Shown one piece after another: positions 31,284 to 39,990 of a stretch of 47,236 nucleotides of DNA (positions within the stretch are counted from its first letter, which is position 1; every line of letters begins with the position of its first letter). Below the pieces are notes generated by a model that saw nothing but the letters and a program-made list of their open reading frames with translations, had not been told where the DNA came from and made no database searches. Source of the DNA: Gemmatimonadota bacterium (GTDB lineage Bacteria; Gemmatimonadota; Gemmatimonadetes; Palauibacterales; Palauibacteraceae); assembly GCA_022826685.1 (NCBI GenBank), contig JAJDUL010000001.1:1-47236 (forward strand). The letters run 5' to 3'. Both the position numbers and the translations under genes were made by a program.

Positions 31284-31553
31284 GTGTCCCGCATCCATTT
31301 CGTCGTGAAGGAGACGGAGAAGATCCGTTACCAGGCACAGGCCGGGCGGGAGGGGAAGTCCCTCGGGCAGTGGCTGCGCGAGGCGGCCGATGAGAAACTG
31401 GAGGCCGCCCGTCCGCGCCTGTTCACCGTAGAGGAACTCGAAGCGTTCGCCGCCAGGTGCGACGCGATGCATCCCCCCGGCGCCAAGGAGCCGGATTGGG
31501 AGGAGACCAAGCGCATGCTCGTCGAGACTCGGTTTCCGGATCCCGGCGTATGA
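31284..31553 (+). CDS. Antitoxin of PIN module, second copy
   Basis: An 89-residue paralogue of the previous gene (SRIHFVVKETEKIRYQAQAGREGKSLGQWLREAADEKL). GTG 31284 has AAAGGAG about seven nt upstream. Its stop overlaps the toxin start as ATGA, the usual coupling of antitoxin and toxin, so this copy is the working partner. The C-terminal acidic part (EPDWEETKRMLVETR) probably binds the toxin. Confidence 0.82.
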   Translation: MSRIHFVVKETEKIRYQAQAGREGKSLGQWLREAADEKLEAARPRLFTVEELEAFAARCDAMHPPGAKEPDWEETKRMLVETRFPDPGV

Positions 31554-31951
31554 CCTTCGTTGACGCAAACGTCTTCATGTATTTCGTCGGTGCCGACCAC
31601 GCTCTCAAGGGGGAGGCCCGAGCTTTCTTCTTTCACTCGAAGCGGCGCGACCGACGTCTCGTGACTTCGACGGAAGTGCTTCAGGAACTTCTTCACACGT
31701 ACGTTCGACGAGACCAACGTCGCACGTTGAACGTCGCCTTTGACCTCGTAGACGCGACGGTGGCGGAGACCTGGCCCGTCGAAAGAGAAGACGTGGAACG
31801 GGCGCGACATCTTTCGACACCCCACCCGGAACTGCAGGCGCGCGACCTTATTCATCTTGCCTGCTGCATCCGGCGGGAGCCTGAAGATCTCATGACCTTC
31901 GACCGGGCGCTGGCCGCGGCCTGGCGTTCCCGGTCGCCCCGCCGGAGTTGA
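31550..31951 (+). CDS. PIN-domain toxin
   Basis: A 133-residue PIN-domain ribonuclease. Acidic residues lie in TFVDANVFMYF (D5), STEVLQELLH, LQARDLIHLACC and MTFDRAL. The ARDLIHLA form and the short basic C-terminus differ from the VapC at 28485, so this is a separate PIN subfamily. Start ATG 31550 overlaps the antitoxin stop. Confidence 0.88.
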   Translation: MTFVDANVFMYFVGADHALKGEARAFFFHSKRRDRRLVTSTEVLQELLHTYVRRDQRRTLNVAFDLVDATVAETWPVEREDVERARHLSTPHPELQARDLIHLACCIRREPEDLMTFDRALAAAWRSRSPRRS

Positions 31952-32064
31952 CACGACGGTCTTCGGCTCTCCCCCCGCTCTGTCTGACCCCGGTTTTTCG
32001 GGATAGCGTATTCGGCGCAGTCTCCGCAGAAATCCGAGGCCGAGGTACGAAGGAGAGCAGCGAG

Positions 32065-35000
32065 ATGAGGGATTCGTCGAGGCGATACGCGTCGCGCGCG
32101 CGGTGGATGGTCGGTTTGGGCGTCCTGACGGGGGTTCCGGCAGCATCGCTCCCGCTGGCGCCGGAAGCTCAAGCCCAGGAGGTCGATCAGGCGCTGGTGG
32201 CGGAGGTCGTCGCCGGTCTCCCGCTACGCGAGATCGGCCCCGCGTTGATGGGTGGCCGGATCGCGGACATCGCCGTGCACCCGCACCGGAGCAGCACGTG
32301 GTACATCGCGGTCGGCTCGGGCGGGGTGTGGAAGACGACGAACGCGGGCGTGACGTGGGACGCGATCTTCGAGGACGAGTCCGTGTACTCGATCGGCGAC
32401 GTCGCGATCGACCCCAACAACCCGGACGTGATCTGGGTGGGCACGGGAGAGAACGTGAGCGGGCGCCACGTCGGCTGGGGGGACGGCGTCTACCGCAGCC
32501 GCAACGGCGGGGAGACGTGGGAGAACGTCGGGCTCCCCACCTCGGAGCACATCGGCAAGATCCTCGTCGACCCGCGGGACAGCGACGTCATCCTGGTGGC
32601 GGCGGAGGGGTCGCTCTGGGCCGCGGGCGGAGAGCGCGGCGTCTACAAGTCCACCGACGGCGGCGACTCCTGGCGGCTCGTTCTGGAGATCGACGAGAAC
32701 ACCGGCGTCACCGACATCGAATTCGCCCCAGGCAATCCGGACATGATCTACGCGGCGGCGTATGAACGTCGACGCAAGATCTGGGGGCACCTCGCCGGCG
32801 GTCCCAACTCGGGGATCTACAAGTCCACCGATGGCGGGGAGAGCTGGCGCCGGATCTCGGCGGGACTCCCGAGCGGCGACGTGGGCAAGATCGGACTCGC
32901 CGTCACCCCCGCGAACCCCGAGGTCGTGTACGCGACCATGGAGGCGAACGACGACGAGCGCGGCTTCTACCGGTCCCTCGACAAGGGGGAGAGCTGGGAG
33001 CGGCGGAACTCCTACATCTCCGGCGGCACGGGTCCCCACTACTACCAGGAGATCGAGGCCTCCCCGCACGACGCGGACATCGTGTACCAGATGGACGTCT
33101 TCATCCAGGTCACGCGGGACGGCGGCGCCACGTTCGGGAACCTCGAGACGGCGCGCGACAAGCACAGCGACAACCACGCGCTGTGGATCGACCCGGAGGA
33201 CCCGCTGCACCTGCTCGTGGGGACGGACGCGGGGCTGTACGAGAGCTTCGACGACGGCCGGACGTTCCGGCACTTCCCGAACATGCCCATCTCCCAGTTC
33301 TACAAGCTCGCGCTCGACAACGCGGAGCCCTTCTACAACGTGCTCGGCGGGGCGCAGGACCTCGGCACGCTGTGGGGCCCTGCCCGCACGACGAACATCG
33401 AGGGGGTCCGGAACCGGGACTGGTACGCGCCGATGGGGGCGGACGGGTACGCGGTCCAGATCGACCCGCGGGATCCCGACATCCTCTACCTGCAGACGCA
33501 GCAGGGGAACCTCTACCGCTACGACCGGGAGAGCGAGGAGGCGCTCGACATCCAGCCCCAGCCCGCCCCCGGCGACCCGCCGGAGCGCTGGAACTGGGAC
33601 TCGCCCGTCCTCATCAGCCCGCACGACGCCGACCGCATCTACCACGGCTCGCAGCGCGTGTGGGCGAGCGACGACCGAGGCAATTCGTGGACGGCGATCA
33701 GCGGCGACCTGACGACGAACGTGAACCGCTACGAGCTGGAGTTCATGGGGCGGGTGTGGAGCGTCGACGATCTCATCGACAACGGCGCCATGTCGAAGTA
33801 CGCGACCCTCACGGGGATCTCCGAGTCGCCGGTGACGGCGGGCGTGATCTACACGGGGAGCGATGACGGCCTCATCCACGTGACGGAGGACGGGGGCACG
33901 AACTGGCGGCTCGCGGCCCCGCTGCCCGGTGTGCCGGAACGAGCCTTCATCAACGACATCGAAGCTTCGCAGCACCTCGCCTCGACCGTGTTCGCGGTGG
34001 CGGACAACCACAAGGAGGGGGACTTCCGGCCGCTCCTCTTCCGGAGCGACGACGCGGGGCTCTCATGGCAGTCGATCTCCGGCGACCTGCCGGCTGGCAC
34101 GATCCTGTGGGCGATCGAGCAGGACCACCTGAACCCGAACCTCCTCTTCCTCGGAGCGGAGTTCGGGATGTACGTGAGCGTGAACGGGGGCGAGAACTGG
34201 CACATGCTCCCCGGTCCCACGATCCCGCACCGGGATCTGGAGGTCCAGCGGCGGGACAACGACGTGGTCGGGTCGACCTTCGGCCGCGGCTTCTACGTGC
34301 TCGACGACTACACGCCGCTGCGTGAACTCGCCGAGGGCACGAACACCGTCGCGGGCGCGGCGGAGGGCGGCGCGCTGTTCCCGGTGCGCGACGCGTGGTG
34401 GTACATCCCGTCCGTGCCCCTGCAGGCGCGCGGCAAGCCGACGCTCGGGACGGACGACTACACCGCGCCGAACCCGGACTTCGGCGCCGTGATCTCCTAC
34501 TACCTGCCCGAGACGGCGACAACGATGGCGGAGGCCCGCCGCGCCGCCGAAGGGGAGGTGCGAGCGGCCGGCGGAGATGTGGCGTTCCCCGGCTACGACG
34601 TGCTGAACGAGGAGGCGACGGAGAGCGGGCCCCGGGCGCTGATCGCGATCGCCGATGCGGGCGGGCGGACCGTGCGCTGGGTCGCCGGCCCTGCGAGCGA
34701 GGGGCTGCACCGCGTGAGCTGGGATCTGCGGGCCCCGGCGCCGGATCCGATCGAACTCACGATGCCCGGCTTCATGCCGCCGTGGGTGGGACCGCCCCAA
34801 GGGCCCCTCGTCGCCCCGGGCGACTACTCCGCGCAACTCGTCGTGGTGACGGCCGAAGGCGCGCGGGAAGTCGGACGGGCGCAGGCGTTCGAGGTGAAAG
34901 CCGTGCCCACGGCCGAGCCGGGCACGGACTTCGGGGCCGTCGTCGCCTTCCAGAACGAAGCGTCGGAGTTGAGGCGCCGCATCGCCTCGGCGGGCGAGGA

Positions 35001-35397
35001 AGTCGGCCGCGCCCGCGACCGGCTGCGTCACATGCGAGCCGCGCTCCTTGAGGCGCCGGATGCCCCGCTCGAACTGTTCGGCGAACTGGATGCGCTCGGC
35101 GCGAGCCTGCAGGATTTCTCGATCCGTCTCTTCGGCGACCCGGCCCGGCAGCGCCTGAACGAGCCCACCGTCCCCTCGATCTCGAACCGCGTGGGACGGG
35201 TGATCGGCGGCCACTGGGACACGCGCCAGACGCCGACGGCGACGCACCGCCGCAACCTGGAGATCGCCGAAACGGATTTCGGCGGCTGGCTCACCGAGTT
35301 CCGGAACTTCATGGACGGCGCCTTCGCCGGCGCCGAGACCGCGCTCGAAGCCGCCGGAGCCCCCTGGACCCCCGGCCGCCCCCTCCCCGGCGGCTAG
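32065..35397 (+). CDS. Large secreted BNR/VPS10-type beta-propeller protein
   Basis: An 1110-residue exported protein of the WD40/YVTN/BNR-like glycosyl-hydrolase-related family that is abundant in Gemmatimonadota and Bacteroidota. Signal peptide ends near PEAQAQ (residue 37). From about residue 45 to 770 there are many Asp-box-like blades (GVWKTTNAGVTWD, GVYRSRNGGETWE, GVYKSTDGGDSW, GIYKSTDGGESW), consistent with two sortilin-type propellers. The C-terminal third has a beta-sandwich (RWVAGPASEGLHRVSWDLRAP) and a helical end. ATG 32065 follows AAGGAG and starts the signal peptide. Catalytic function is not evident; peptidase or glycan binding roles are guesses. Confidence 0.85.
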   Translation: MRDSSRRYASRARWMVGLGVLTGVPAASLPLAPEAQAQEVDQALVAEVVAGLPLREIGPALMGGRIADIAVHPHRSSTWYIAVGSGGVWKTTNAGVTWDAIFEDESVYSIGDVAIDPNNPDVIWVGTGENVSGRHVGWGDGVYRSRNGGETWENVGLPTSEHIGKILVDPRDSDVILVAAEGSLWAAGGERGVYKSTDGGDSWRLVLEIDENTGVTDIEFAPGNPDMIYAAAYERRRKIWGHLAGGPNSGIYKSTDGGESWRRISAGLPSGDVGKIGLAVTPANPEVVYATMEANDDERGFYRSLDKGESWERRNSYISGGTGPHYYQEIEASPHDADIVYQMDVFIQVTRDGGATFGNLETARDKHSDNHALWIDPEDPLHLLVGTDAGLYESFDDGRTFRHFPNMPISQFYKLALDNAEPFYNVLGGAQDLGTLWGPARTTNIEGVRNRDWYAPMGADGYAVQIDPRDPDILYLQTQQGNLYRYDRESEEALDIQPQPAPGDPPERWNWDSPVLISPHDADRIYHGSQRVWASDDRGNSWTAISGDLTTNVNRYELEFMGRVWSVDDLIDNGAMSKYATLTGISESPVTAGVIYTGSDDGLIHVTEDGGTNWRLAAPLPGVPERAFINDIEASQHLASTVFAVADNHKEGDFRPLLFRSDDAGLSWQSISGDLPAGTILWAIEQDHLNPNLLFLGAEFGMYVSVNGGENWHMLPGPTIPHRDLEVQRRDNDVVGSTFGRGFYVLDDYTPLRELAEGTNTVAGAAEGGALFPVRDAWWYIPSVPLQARGKPTLGTDDYTAPNPDFGAVISYYLPETATTMAEARRAAEGEVRAAGGDVAFPGYDVLNEEATESGPRALIAIADAGGRTVRWVAGPASEGLHRVSWDLRAPAPDPIELTMPGFMPPWVGPPQGPLVAPGDYSAQLVVVTAEGAREVGRAQAFEVKAVPTAEPGTDFGAVVAFQNEASELRRRIASAGEEVGRARDRLRHMRAALLEAPDAPLELFGELDALGASLQDFSIRLFGDPARQRLNEPTVPSISNRVGRVIGGHWDTRQTPTATHRRNLEIAETDFGGWLTEFRNFMDGAFAGAETALEAAGAPWTPGRPLPGG

Positions 35398-35411
35398 CCG
35401 AAAGTCGCCCG

Positions 35412-35449
35412 GGCCTCGCCGTCGGTCGTCAGTGGCCGATGGCGAGGCC
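35412..35449. terminator. Inverted repeat between convergent genes
   Basis: GGCCTCGCC (35412-35420) and GGCGAGGCC (35441-35449) form a perfect 9-bp stem with a 20-nt loop between the propeller gene and ggt; the right arm lies in the last ggt codons. No T tract, so intrinsic termination is only possible. Confidence 0.35.
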
Positions 35450-37141
35450 GTCCTTGCGGGGGTCTGACGCGCCGGCCCAGCCGCGATCCAGCTTCATGAC
35501 GAGCTGACCGCCGCCGAACGAGGCGTTCTCCCAGTCCACGAGTTCGTGGCCGAACGCGCTCATGCCGTCTTCGAGTCCGTCGGTCAGCCGCTCGACCGCG
35601 ACGCGCAGGCCACCCATGTGGCGGAACCGGGCCGCGTCGATCGCCTGCTGCGGGTCCATCCCGAACTCGATCATGTTGAGCACGACCTGCGTGTGCCCCT
35701 GCGGCTGCATCGAGCCGCCCATCACGCCGAACGCCATCAGCGGTTCCCCGTCGCGGGTCACGAACCCCGGGATGAGGGTGTGGAATGGCCGCTTGCCGGG
35801 CGCAACCTGGTTCGGGTGTCCGTCCTCGAGCGTGAAGCCGGCGCCCCGGTTCTGCAGCACGAAGCCCGTCCCCGGCACCACCACGCCCGAACCGAACGAG
35901 CCGTAGATGGAGTGGATGAAGGAGACCATGTTCCCGTACCGGTCGGCGACCGACAGATAGATTGTCTCCGTGGCGGTCGCGAACTCGCCGGGCTCGACCC
36001 GCTCGGCGGCCACGGCCGGGTTGATGAGCGCCCGCCGCGCCGCGAGGTAGTCGGGATCCAGCAACTCCTTCGGGTCGATCTCCATGTGATCGGCGTCCCC
36101 GACGTGCCGGGCCAGGTCCGCGAACGCCACCTTCTTCGCCTCGATCAGGTGGTGGAGGTACTCGGGCGAGTTATGCCCCATGCCCGCCAGGTCGAACGGC
36201 TCGAGCATCCCCAGCATCTGCAGGGCGGCGACTCCCTGGCCAGCGGGCGGCAGTTCCCAGACCGTCCACCCCTTGTAGTCCATCGACAGCGGCTCGACCC
36301 AGCGCACCTCCATCGCGGCCATGTCCTCCGGCGTGAGGTAGCCGCCGAGTTCCGCCAGTCCCTCGGCCACGCGCGTGCCGAGTTCACCGCCGTACATGGC
36401 GGCCGGACCTTCCGCCGCGATCGTGCGCAGCGAGCGAGCGAAATCGGGGTTCCTGAACCAGTCGCCCGCCTGGGGCGCCCGCTCGCCGTCGATCAGGTAG
36501 GTCGCCGCCGCCCCCGGATCCGCCTGCAGCTTGCTCAACTGCCCCCGCCACTGGCCCGCGATGATCGGGGTGACGGGGAAGCCCTCCTCGGCCAGCGCGA
36601 TGGCCGGCGCCACGATTTCGGCGAGCGGGCGGCTCCCGTACTTCTCGTTGAGGGCGCCCCAGCCCGCGATCGCCCCCGGCACGGTCACCGCCCCCGGCCC
36701 CGAGCCCGGCACGCGGTCGTACCCGTCCGCCCGGATCCGTTCCGGCGTCATGTGGGTTCCGGCCCGCCCGGTCGCGTCCAGACCGACGAGACGGCCCTCC
36801 TCCGCGGACCAGAACAGTGCGAACAGGTCGCCGCCGAGCCCCGTCATGTGCGGTTCGACGAGCGAGAGCACGGACGAGGCCGCGATCGCGGCATCGAAGG
36901 CGTTGCCTCCGTCGCGCAGCACGCCGAGCGCGACGCTCGATGCCATGGGCTGACTCGTCGCGACCATTCCGTTCGGAGCGTAGACGGTGGATCGCCCCGC
37001 CATGGACCCCGGAGCATTCATCGCGGCCTCCTGACTTGACGAGTTCCTCAGGCTCTCCGCATCCGCGGTGCCGCAGGCGGTCGCGGTCACGGGGAGGACG
37101 GCGAGGACGAGAGTCTTGGCAACGTCGCGCATGCACATCAT
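35429..37141 (-). CDS. ggt: Gamma-glutamyltransferase, exported
   Basis: Ntn-hydrolase that cleaves gamma-glutamyl bonds of glutathione and related compounds in the periplasm. 570 residues with an N-terminal export signal (TLVLAVLPVTATAC), possibly a lipoprotein with an imperfect lipobox at C23. The autoprocessing nucleophile is probably T393 in TETIYLSVADRYGN, where the classical enzymes have TTHYSVVD. Downstream are VPGTGFVLQNRGAGF, RPFHTLIPG and MGGSMQPQGHTQVV, typical of the small subunit. ATG 37141 is taken; 37138 and 37132 are also in frame, and no strong ribosome binding site separates them. Ends 31 bp from the convergent propeller gene. Confidence 0.92.
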   Translation of the reverse strand: MMCMRDVAKTLVLAVLPVTATACGTADAESLRNSSSQEAAMNAPGSMAGRSTVYAPNGMVATSQPMASSVALGVLRDGGNAFDAAIAASSVLSLVEPHMTGLGGDLFALFWSAEEGRLVGLDATGRAGTHMTPERIRADGYDRVPGSGPGAVTVPGAIAGWGALNEKYGSRPLAEIVAPAIALAEEGFPVTPIIAGQWRGQLSKLQADPGAAATYLIDGERAPQAGDWFRNPDFARSLRTIAAEGPAAMYGGELGTRVAEGLAELGGYLTPEDMAAMEVRWVEPLSMDYKGWTVWELPPAGQGVAALQMLGMLEPFDLAGMGHNSPEYLHHLIEAKKVAFADLARHVGDADHMEIDPKELLDPDYLAARRALINPAVAAERVEPGEFATATETIYLSVADRYGNMVSFIHSIYGSFGSGVVVPGTGFVLQNRGAGFTLEDGHPNQVAPGKRPFHTLIPGFVTRDGEPLMAFGVMGGSMQPQGHTQVVLNMIEFGMDPQQAIDAARFRHMGGLRVAVERLTDGLEDGMSAFGHELVDWENASFGGGQLVMKLDRGWAGASDPRKDGLAIGH

Positions 37142-37197
37142 TCGGCTGATCCCGCAAAGGTTGACAGCGGGCCCGAACCCTGGGCCCGTCACGCACA

Positions 37198-38097
37198 CTA
37201 CGGCCTCCATGCGGCCATGGCATCCCAGCGCGGGTGACGCGAGAGGTTCACCGGCCCCGATCCGTTTGCGCCCATCGCGTAGATCTCGGAGTTCCCGTCG
37301 CGTTTCGTCGAGAAGAGGATGAACTCGCCGTCCGGCGACCAGCGGGGCAGTTCGTCCACTCCGGCGCGTCCCGAGAGGTTGGTCTGGCCGCTCCCATCCG
37401 CCCGCATCACGTAGATCTCGGCGTCACCGATGTCCCGGTAGGACGTGAAGACGATCCGCGATCCATCCGGCGACCAGGAGGGGGAACGCGCGCCACCCTC
37501 GACAGGAAGCCGTGTGAGCTCCGTCCCATCGGCCGCCATCGTCCACAACGAGAACTGTCCGCCCCCGCCGCGGTCCGAGGCAAAGACGATCCGGGCGCCG
37601 TCGGGCGACCAGTCCGGATCCACGTCGAAGGACGATGTGCTCCGGGTGAGGTTGACCGGATTCGATCCATCCACGTCGATCACCCAGATGTCCGGATCCC
37701 CCGTGCGCTCGGAGACGAAGACCACGCGCCTCCCGTCCGGAGAAAGGCGGCCGGACCGGTCGTACGCCGTGTCCCGCGTCACCGGCCTCCAGTCCGAGCC
37801 GTCCGCGTCCATGAGGAAGATGTCGGGGTTCCCGTCGAGCCAGCTCGTGAACACGATCCGCGAACCGTCCGGCGTCCAGCTGGGCTCGAGGCTCGTCTCG
37901 CCTTCCGGCGTGAGGGGCCGCTGTCCCGTTCCGTCCGCGTTCGCCACCCAGATGCGCATGAACCTCTCGCGGATCGAGGTGAAGACGATCTCGCCCGCCG
38001 CGGGCGGTTCGGGACCCGTGGCGTCCCCGCACCCGAGCGTCACGATCGCTGCCAGCATCGCATGAGCCCGCCAGCCGGGCACTCTACGGGCGTTCAT
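37198..38097 (-). CDS. TolB-like beta-propeller lipoprotein
   Basis: A 299-residue lipoprotein (IVTLGC, lipid site about residue 23) with six WD40-like/TolB-type blades, each carrying SPDGxRIVFxS and YVMxADGSG-like motifs (LEPSWTPDGSRIVFTSW, SGRLSPDGRRVVFVSE, and so on). Repeats are about 45 residues apart. Probably a periplasmic scaffold or carbohydrate-binding propeller. ATG 38097 has GGAGG 13 nt upstream, a little far. It lies 57 bp before ggt on the same strand and diverges from the lipoprotein at 38218. Confidence 0.85.
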   Translation of the reverse strand: MNARRVPGWRAHAMLAAIVTLGCGDATGPEPPAAGEIVFTSIRERFMRIWVANADGTGQRPLTPEGETSLEPSWTPDGSRIVFTSWLDGNPDIFLMDADGSDWRPVTRDTAYDRSGRLSPDGRRVVFVSERTGDPDIWVIDVDGSNPVNLTRSTSSFDVDPDWSPDGARIVFASDRGGGGQFSLWTMAADGTELTRLPVEGGARSPSWSPDGSRIVFTSYRDIGDAEIYVMRADGSGQTNLSGRAGVDELPRWSPDGEFILFSTKRDGNSEIYAMGANGSGPVNLSRHPRWDAMAAWRP

Positions 38098-38217
38098 GAC
38101 GTTCGTTCGTCCTCCGGGTCTCGGGAGATTCCGCACGGCCCCGATCCCTCGTTGCGTCGTGTCCGGGCCGGGACGAGCTTGCGCCCGCACCGATCCGGAC
38201 CCACGAGGGAGCTAAAG

Positions 38218-39954
38218 ATGAGACAGTCCGCACGCCTGCACCAAGCCCTCCCGAGCGCGATCCTCCTGCCGGCGCTCGCGGCGGTTGCCTGTAGCGAGGC
38301 CCCGCCGCCGGCCGGCGATGCCGACGCTCCCTTCAGGGTCGGCGCGACGATCGACGTGGGGGCGGCCCCGCACGGGATCCGGTTCAGTCCGGATGGGGAT
38401 ACCGCGTGGGTGGCCCTGAGCGGCGACGGACGGATCGCGGTCGTGGACCTTTCCGAGTCCGCCGTCGTGGCGCGCTGGGAGGCCGGGGACACGCCGCTCG
38501 ACCTCGTCCGCGTCGACGGCGGCTGGCTCGTAAGCCAGTTCCGGGATTCGACGCTCATCCGGCTCGACGAAGAGGGCCGGATCGTCCCCGGGGCCGTGTG
38601 GGGCGTGGGGGCGGGTCCGTCGCTGTTCACGCCCGGCACGGTGCGCGGAGAGACCTGGATCACGACCGAGTTCTCGGACCGGCTGTGGACGGTGGACACC
38701 CGGGAGGGAACGCCGCTCGCGTTCCATGCCACCGGCGATCGCCCCTATCCCGCGGACGTGATGTGGGACGGGTCCCACGCCTTCGTGCCCAACCTGGATG
38801 AGGGGTCGGTCTCCGTCATCGACCTCCTGAACGGTGAGCTGGATGCCACGGTCGAGGGGTGTCCCGGTCCGCCGGGGGGTGCGCTCACGCCCGACCAGGT
38901 CACGTACGTCGTCGCCTGCGGCGGATCCGACGAGGTGGCCTTCATCAACACCGCGTCCTTCGCGATCACGGGCCGCGTCTCGGAGGGCATCGGCCCGCGG
39001 CCGTTCTCCGTCGTGGTGCCCGGGAACGGTCGCCATGCGCTGGTCAACAACGCGGGGGGGAACACCGTCTCCGTCGTCGACCTCGAATCCCGCACCGTTG
39101 TGCAGCGGCTGGAGGTCGGCGAGCAGCCCATCGTCCTGCGCGCGCACCCGGACGGCGAGCGCGTGTTCGTGGCGAACGAGGTCTCGGGCACGCTCGTTGA
39201 ACTGGCCCCGGCCGCGCCGGAGGCGCCGGCTCGCTCCGAGGGGGAGGCGACGCTGAACGAGGTCGTCGTGCTCGGGATGATCCACTCGGGTCACGAGACC
39301 AGCGAGATCTTCAGTCTGGAAGTCGTGAGAGACCTGGTGCGGGAGATCGATCCGGACTACTGGCTGACGGAGATCCCGCCGAACCGCTGGGACCGGGCAT
39401 GGGCCGAGTTCGAAGCCACCGGGACGGTCGAGGAGCCCCGCGTCCGCCGCTTCCCCGAGTACATGGAGGGGCTCTTCCCCCTCTCCCGCGAACTGGAGTT
39501 CGAGGTCATCCCCACGGCGGGGTGGACGGAGCCGATGTCGGACTTCCGGGCCGCGTATCTCGACGCTTACTCGCGGGACCCGGACCGGGCCGAAGGATGG
39601 GCCGAATACCGGGCGGCCGCAGAGGCTTCAGCCGAGGCGCTCGCCGCGGGAGCGTCCGACGACCCGCGCTGGATCCACACCGACGCCTACGACGAGGCCT
39701 ACGACATCCGCATGCGGACGTATGCCCGCCTGTTCGACGCGGATCTCGGCCCCGGGGGATGGGAGGCGATCAACGCCTCGCACTGGGCGTACATCGAAGG
39801 CGGGCTGGACCGTCACCGGGGGGAGGGGGTCCGTTTCCTCCTCACCTATGGGGCGGGACACAAGGGGCCGTTCCTCCGCGAACTCCGGAAGCGCGACGAC
39901 ATCGTGCTGATGGACGTGGGACCGTTCCTCGACCGGATCGCCGCCGCCCGCTGA
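38218..39954 (+). CDS. YVTN beta-propeller lipoprotein with C-terminal TraB/Tiki-like domain
   Basis: A 578-residue lipoprotein (cysteine about residue 25, ALAAVAC). Residues 38-330 are a YVTN/NHL-type propeller (GAAPHGIRFSPDGDTAWVAL, YVVACGGSDEVAFINTASF, NNAGGNTVSVVDLESRTV). Residues 346-578 form a separate domain beginning VVVLGMIHSGHETSEIF, then WLTEIPPNRW and ending GAGHKGPFLRELRKRDDIVL. The G-H...E...GxGH pattern recalls the TraB/PrgY/Tiki/ChaN/EreA group of metal-dependent or acid-base hydrolases; assignment is by pattern only. ATG 38218 has GGGAG seven nt upstream. Both halves face the periplasm. Confidence 0.72.
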   Translation: MRQSARLHQALPSAILLPALAAVACSEAPPPAGDADAPFRVGATIDVGAAPHGIRFSPDGDTAWVALSGDGRIAVVDLSESAVVARWEAGDTPLDLVRVDGGWLVSQFRDSTLIRLDEEGRIVPGAVWGVGAGPSLFTPGTVRGETWITTEFSDRLWTVDTREGTPLAFHATGDRPYPADVMWDGSHAFVPNLDEGSVSVIDLLNGELDATVEGCPGPPGGALTPDQVTYVVACGGSDEVAFINTASFAITGRVSEGIGPRPFSVVVPGNGRHALVNNAGGNTVSVVDLESRTVVQRLEVGEQPIVLRAHPDGERVFVANEVSGTLVELAPAAPEAPARSEGEATLNEVVVLGMIHSGHETSEIFSLEVVRDLVREIDPDYWLTEIPPNRWDRAWAEFEATGTVEEPRVRRFPEYMEGLFPLSRELEFEVIPTAGWTEPMSDFRAAYLDAYSRDPDRAEGWAEYRAAAEASAEALAAGASDDPRWIHTDAYDEAYDIRMRTYARLFDADLGPGGWEAINASHWAYIEGGLDRHRGEGVRFLLTYGAGHKGPFLRELRKRDDIVLMDVGPFLDRIAAAR

Positions 39955-39990
39955 CTGCGAGTTCGCCGCGGTCGGCCGGATCAGGACGCG

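Noticed and set aside
32224..34011. 595-codon minus-strand frame opposite the large propeller gene
   Set aside because: Shadow frame; sense strand has clear signal peptide, ribosome binding site and Asp-box repeats.
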